Source: Anseranas semipalmata
Lineage: Eukaryota; Chordata; Aves; Anseriformes; Anseranatidae
Length of the DNA stretch: 64,000 nucleotides
Assembly (NCBI GenBank): GCA_013399115.1
Contig: VXAA01003919.1
Coordinates: forward strand, 87,288 to 151,287
Direction of reading: 5' to 3'
Part shown: in pieces, positions 28,901 to 64,000 of the stretch
How positions within the stretch are numbered: position 1 is the first letter of the stretch
How the letters are laid out: each line of letters opens with the position of its first letter
Notes under the pieces: model-generated
The model's database searches: none
Seen by the model: only the letters and a program-made list of their open reading frames with translations
What the model was told of the DNA's origin: nothing
Translations under genes and position numbers: made by a program

Positions 28901-31357
28901 TTCAGTATAGTGTTTTTTTTTCTTTTTTTCTCTGCATTTTCCTTACCTTGCTTTGTCAGGTAGAGGTGAGGACTTGGTATACAAAAGATGAGGAGATGGC
29001 TTACAGATACAATTCTGTTTAAAAAGCAGGAATATGATCTCACTTTTGAATATATTACTACTCCTTCTCGGCATTTGTGTTAGTGACTCTCCTTGGAGAC
29101 TTCTGAATTCTTTATTGAGCCATGCCTTGTCTTTGTGCCTGAACTGTGGTTTCCATTTGCAGTCTGTTAGCTACCTGCAGGAAATCTATGAAAGGTGGAA
29201 CAGCAAGTTGGTTGCCTGTAGGCTTGTATTTGCTACAAAGAGGCTGGTATTTCAGCAAGCAAAGAGGTGCTGGGGTGAATGGCATATTCTAATAGCCTGT
29301 CCTTTGGCTGTGCAGCATAGGAAAATGCTGCTGATGCTTCTGGGCTAAGAAACCACTTGCACGATACCTAGATGGCTGTAACCACTGTGCAGAGGAAAGT
29401 GGGGAGGATAGCATGGAAGTCAAAAGGATATCGGTAGCAATGAGCCCAGTGCCATCTTCTATAGCCAAAGGCTGTAAAGGGGAATTGGTTGTCTTTTGCT
29501 TGATGATATATTTAACAATGGAGAGTGTACAGTATATGATTTATGCTTTCCATTTGCGGTTGCATTAGCTTCCCTGAAACTTTTTTGGAAGACTTTTTTT
29601 AAAACAAACAAGAAATCAATAACCGTCACTTGAGACTGCAAAAACTCTGATTTCTTAGTAGTGGCAACCTTTGAAAGATCTTACTTCAGCTAGGACAGTG
29701 CTTTTGTCGTTGGTTAATTTCTTTGCCCTGGCTCTGAATTGAAGGGATCACCTGCAGATGCTTTGAGTGAGATCTATGTGGAAATTTTCAGTGTGAAGAT
29801 GTGGGGGGAAGAAAACCTTCCTGTTGACAGGATGTATTTCCTTAACTGACAGGCAGTTTTCAAGTTTAAAAAGTGCCTTATGTAGCATTAAACTAGTGAT
29901 TAAACACTGCAGACATTCAGAAGTAACAGTTGTTACAGGTCTGGAGTTTATGGATAGGTTTTGTAAGGTTAACCACAGAATAATAACCTGGATCGACTTA
30001 ATTTTTATTTTTACAGCTAACCCATTAAGCCTAGATATGCTGCTAACACTTGACTGTCCTTCTAACAACCATGCTTTAAAGCATGTAATATATAATACTC
30101 ACTTCCTGGCTGCAGCAATTGTTCCTGATTTTGATCAGTGATTTAACAGTTGTTGAATAAATGTCAGTGTAGCTACCTAGGAAATAACTTAAATTTGTGG
30201 TCTTAGTAGTGCTCGCTACCTGTTGCAGCCAGATTTCTACAAAAACCATCACGGAGAATATTCTACAGGTAGGGCTGAAGCTTAGGCAGCATCTTGTGCT
30301 GTCAGTGTGCCTCCATATTCTATGTCAGAAAAGATGGAAGTGGGTGCGAGTCCTGGACCCTCCAACCTGCTGAAAACCCTACACTGAATAATCCTCACTG
30401 TTTTTGAAATATGCAGGAGATAAGTGAAATAAGCAGGTGAAAGTCTCTAGTGCAAAATGGTTTGGGCATCCCAGCCACTCCTGATTTTTCTTTTACGTGA
30501 ATGACAGTGACAAAGGAGAGCCAGTGTCCTGAGCCTGAGCTTAGTTGTCACTGGAGATGAAGGAGTTGGTGTAACTTGTTCTTCTCAGACATGCTGTCCT
30601 GCATCCTACAGCTCCTGATTTTGTATCCAGAGACACTGAAATTGCACTAACTGTTACAAATCTGAGACCGAGTGCCTCTCAAACAGGAAGGGATATGGAG
30701 TAAAAAGATACACCACAGCAGTGCGTTACTTTCCAAATGTTGTGCGAGGCTGTGGTAGGTGAGTGTTCTAAGCCTAATTAAGTTTACAACCAAAAGTAGC
30801 AGAGTGAGCTACAAGTCAGGGACAGAGTGGACTGCCTTTGGAGGACAGGCAAAGCTTACTGATTGATGTGGTGTCGAAGAAATTCGGCTATGTAAAATGA
30901 GCAGATATGGCTCTAGGGCAGGAATGGGATGTGACAGCTGTCAGTACGCTTCATCTGTGCTATCAGGCACTGAGAATGTGTTCCATGGCTTGATAACCAA
31001 AGGTCAAATGCTAATGCTTTTATTACTTTTTAAACATTTGGAAAAAATTAAGACAGTCTTTGCAGTGTTGCTGAAATTTATCTGTCTTTTGATTCCTCCA
31101 GTCAATGGTAACTTGAATATTTGTGTGAAGTCCTGGAATGCTGTCCTAACTCATGAACAGTCACAGTCATAAGAAGAGTTCTCACTTTGCCTGGTAAGGT
31201 GACAGCTAACTAGCTGTCATTCAGGTTGGCTAAAGTGTTATCTGAGCTACAGATAAATTCCAGTGGTGGCTGGTTGTCAAAGTGGAATGAGATTGTCTGG
31301 TATATGCCATTCACTCTTAGGTGACTTGAACCTAGTTGCAAACTTGTTCCTTGACCT

Positions 31358-31388
<31 letters not shown>

Positions 31389-31407
31389 CTCCTTTTTCAT
31401 CTTTCAG

Positions 31408-63054
<31,647 letters not shown>

Positions 63055-64000
63055 GTACTGTCAGGTGGTCTTGCTTCTCCCCAAGCTCAGAGAAGCACTC
63101 TTGGGACTGCCTGCTGACCAGGAGGCTGAAGAGTTATTTGTGGAAGGGCAAACCCTGAGGAGTACAAAGCAGGGCTGGAGTTGGTGACTGCTTGGAGCCT
63201 CTTTCTCCAAGGGAGGATTTCTGTGCAGGGACTTTGGCAGCAACACTGGAGTCTCCCTGGGGTGGTTTAGGCCTTGCAGGCACTGGCATTTGTGCACAGG
63301 GAGCAGTGTGAAGAGGGTGAGTGGCAAGGGTGGCTGAAGAAAAGGTAGTCTAGCTGAGTAACTCCTAGGTGCCCTGTTTCTCTCAGATGACCCTAAGCTT
63401 GGGACGAACTGTCAGCTGGGGGAAGATGGGTTTTGTTTTGCAGCTGTTCTCTTGGGCAGGAGTGCAGGAGTATTTCCTGCCCTTGCCCAAGTGGTTGGGT
63501 GTCACTGACCTGACTGACAGGGCTGCTGGAAAAGTACCTCTCAGTAAACAGAAGGGGGAATGTGGTGGTGGCTATGCATTGGTGCTGAATATAGCAAGGG
63601 ATTGGAGTGCTGTGGTGGGAGAAGCAGTTGTTCTAGTAGCTGAAGTAACTGTCCTGGTATTTGGATATGTTTTTTTTTTTTTTTTGTCAATGTTGTTTTT
63701 TTTTTTGTTGTTGGTTTGGTTTGCGTTTTTGTTTTTTTTTATTTGGCTTGGTGTGAGCTGCCAGCTGTTAGCAGGTCACTGGGGAACTGCAGGGTATATG
63801 TTCCTCTAGATTCCAGCTAGATTCTCAGATTCCAGCGCTGCACTGGAGTTGGAGCTATGTCACTCCTGGCTGCCCTTAGGACTTGTTCTCTTGGATGGGC
63901 TGCTGTATCATCTGGGCTGCTTTTAACAGGCTATGAGATGGGGTGGTACTACTTTTTCCCTGTAAGCAAAGAACTGAAATGACTGGCCTAGCAGACCCCC
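63055..64000 (+). other. COQ8A: COQ8A intron 11 (partial)
   Basis: This is intron sequence to the right edge. It contains a T/G-rich low-complexity strip at about 63670-63745. I found no further COQ8A-like exon. Confidence 0.85.

Larger units (their letters stand above)
18151..31407 (+). other. COQ8A: COQ8A intron 1 (inferred)
   Basis: This is about 13 kb between the promoter island and the acceptor of the first coding exon. It holds a 2-kb antisense CR1 and several poly(T) tracts (for example 25931-25948 and 31363-31388). The other open frames are short and not recognisable. Its 5' boundary is approximate because the first-exon donor is unknown. Confidence 0.7.

Noticed and set aside
63369..63809. 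146-codon open frame near the right edge
   Set aside because: Its C-terminal half is encoded by a T-rich low-complexity run giving Phe/Leu stretches, and it lies in a COQ8A intron with no supporting features.

Overview
This window looks like nuclear DNA from a bird, probably a neoavian species. It holds parts of two neighbouring vertebrate genes, both on the + strand: the 3' end of PSEN2 (presenilin-2), then a promoter CpG island and ten coding exons of COQ8A (ADCK3/CABC1, a mitochondrial coenzyme Q kinase-like protein). The PSEN2-COQ8A order matches the known vertebrate arrangement. The bird assignment rests on the repeats: several CR1 LINE fragments with the bird-type 3' end, no Alu/L1-type elements seen, and two long terminal repeats that resemble ERVL-like LTRs known to me from neoavian genomes. 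No species can be named.

Layout. Bases 1-4289 carry the last three coding exons of PSEN2: the divergent cytosolic loop, the GLGD catalytic segment, and the PALP segment with the C-terminus. They are followed by a probable 3' UTR and AT-rich sequence to about 6.6 kb. From 6.6 to 17.4 kb is a gene-poor spacer with simple repeats and two CR1 fragments. A GC-rich CpG island with CCAAT and GC boxes at about 17.4-18.15 kb is the likely COQ8A promoter and non-coding first exon. About 13 kb of intron follows, containing a 2-kb antisense CR1 copy. The COQ8A start codon is at 31426, and coding exons lie at 31.4, 36.5, 38.1, 47.4, 53.7, 57.9, 59.0, 60.4, 61.9 and 62.9 kb. Together these encode 466 residues in one unbroken reading frame. 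The remaining C-terminal exons, including the expected DFG-type metal-binding motif, lie past the right edge.

The two genes are not known to work together. PSEN2 is the aspartyl protease subunit of gamma-secretase in endosomal and other membranes. COQ8A acts on the matrix face of the inner mitochondrial membrane in ubiquinone synthesis. The introns are the mobile-element-rich part: an antisense CR1 in intron 1, a ~1.06-kb LTR in intron 2, and in intron 4 a solo LTR with a 5-bp target-site duplication plus a CR1 copy interrupted by another CR1 in the opposite orientation. I found no CRISPR array, operon, tRNA gene or novel multi-gene system. It reads as an ordinary vertebrate locus with some interesting insertion and promoter architecture.
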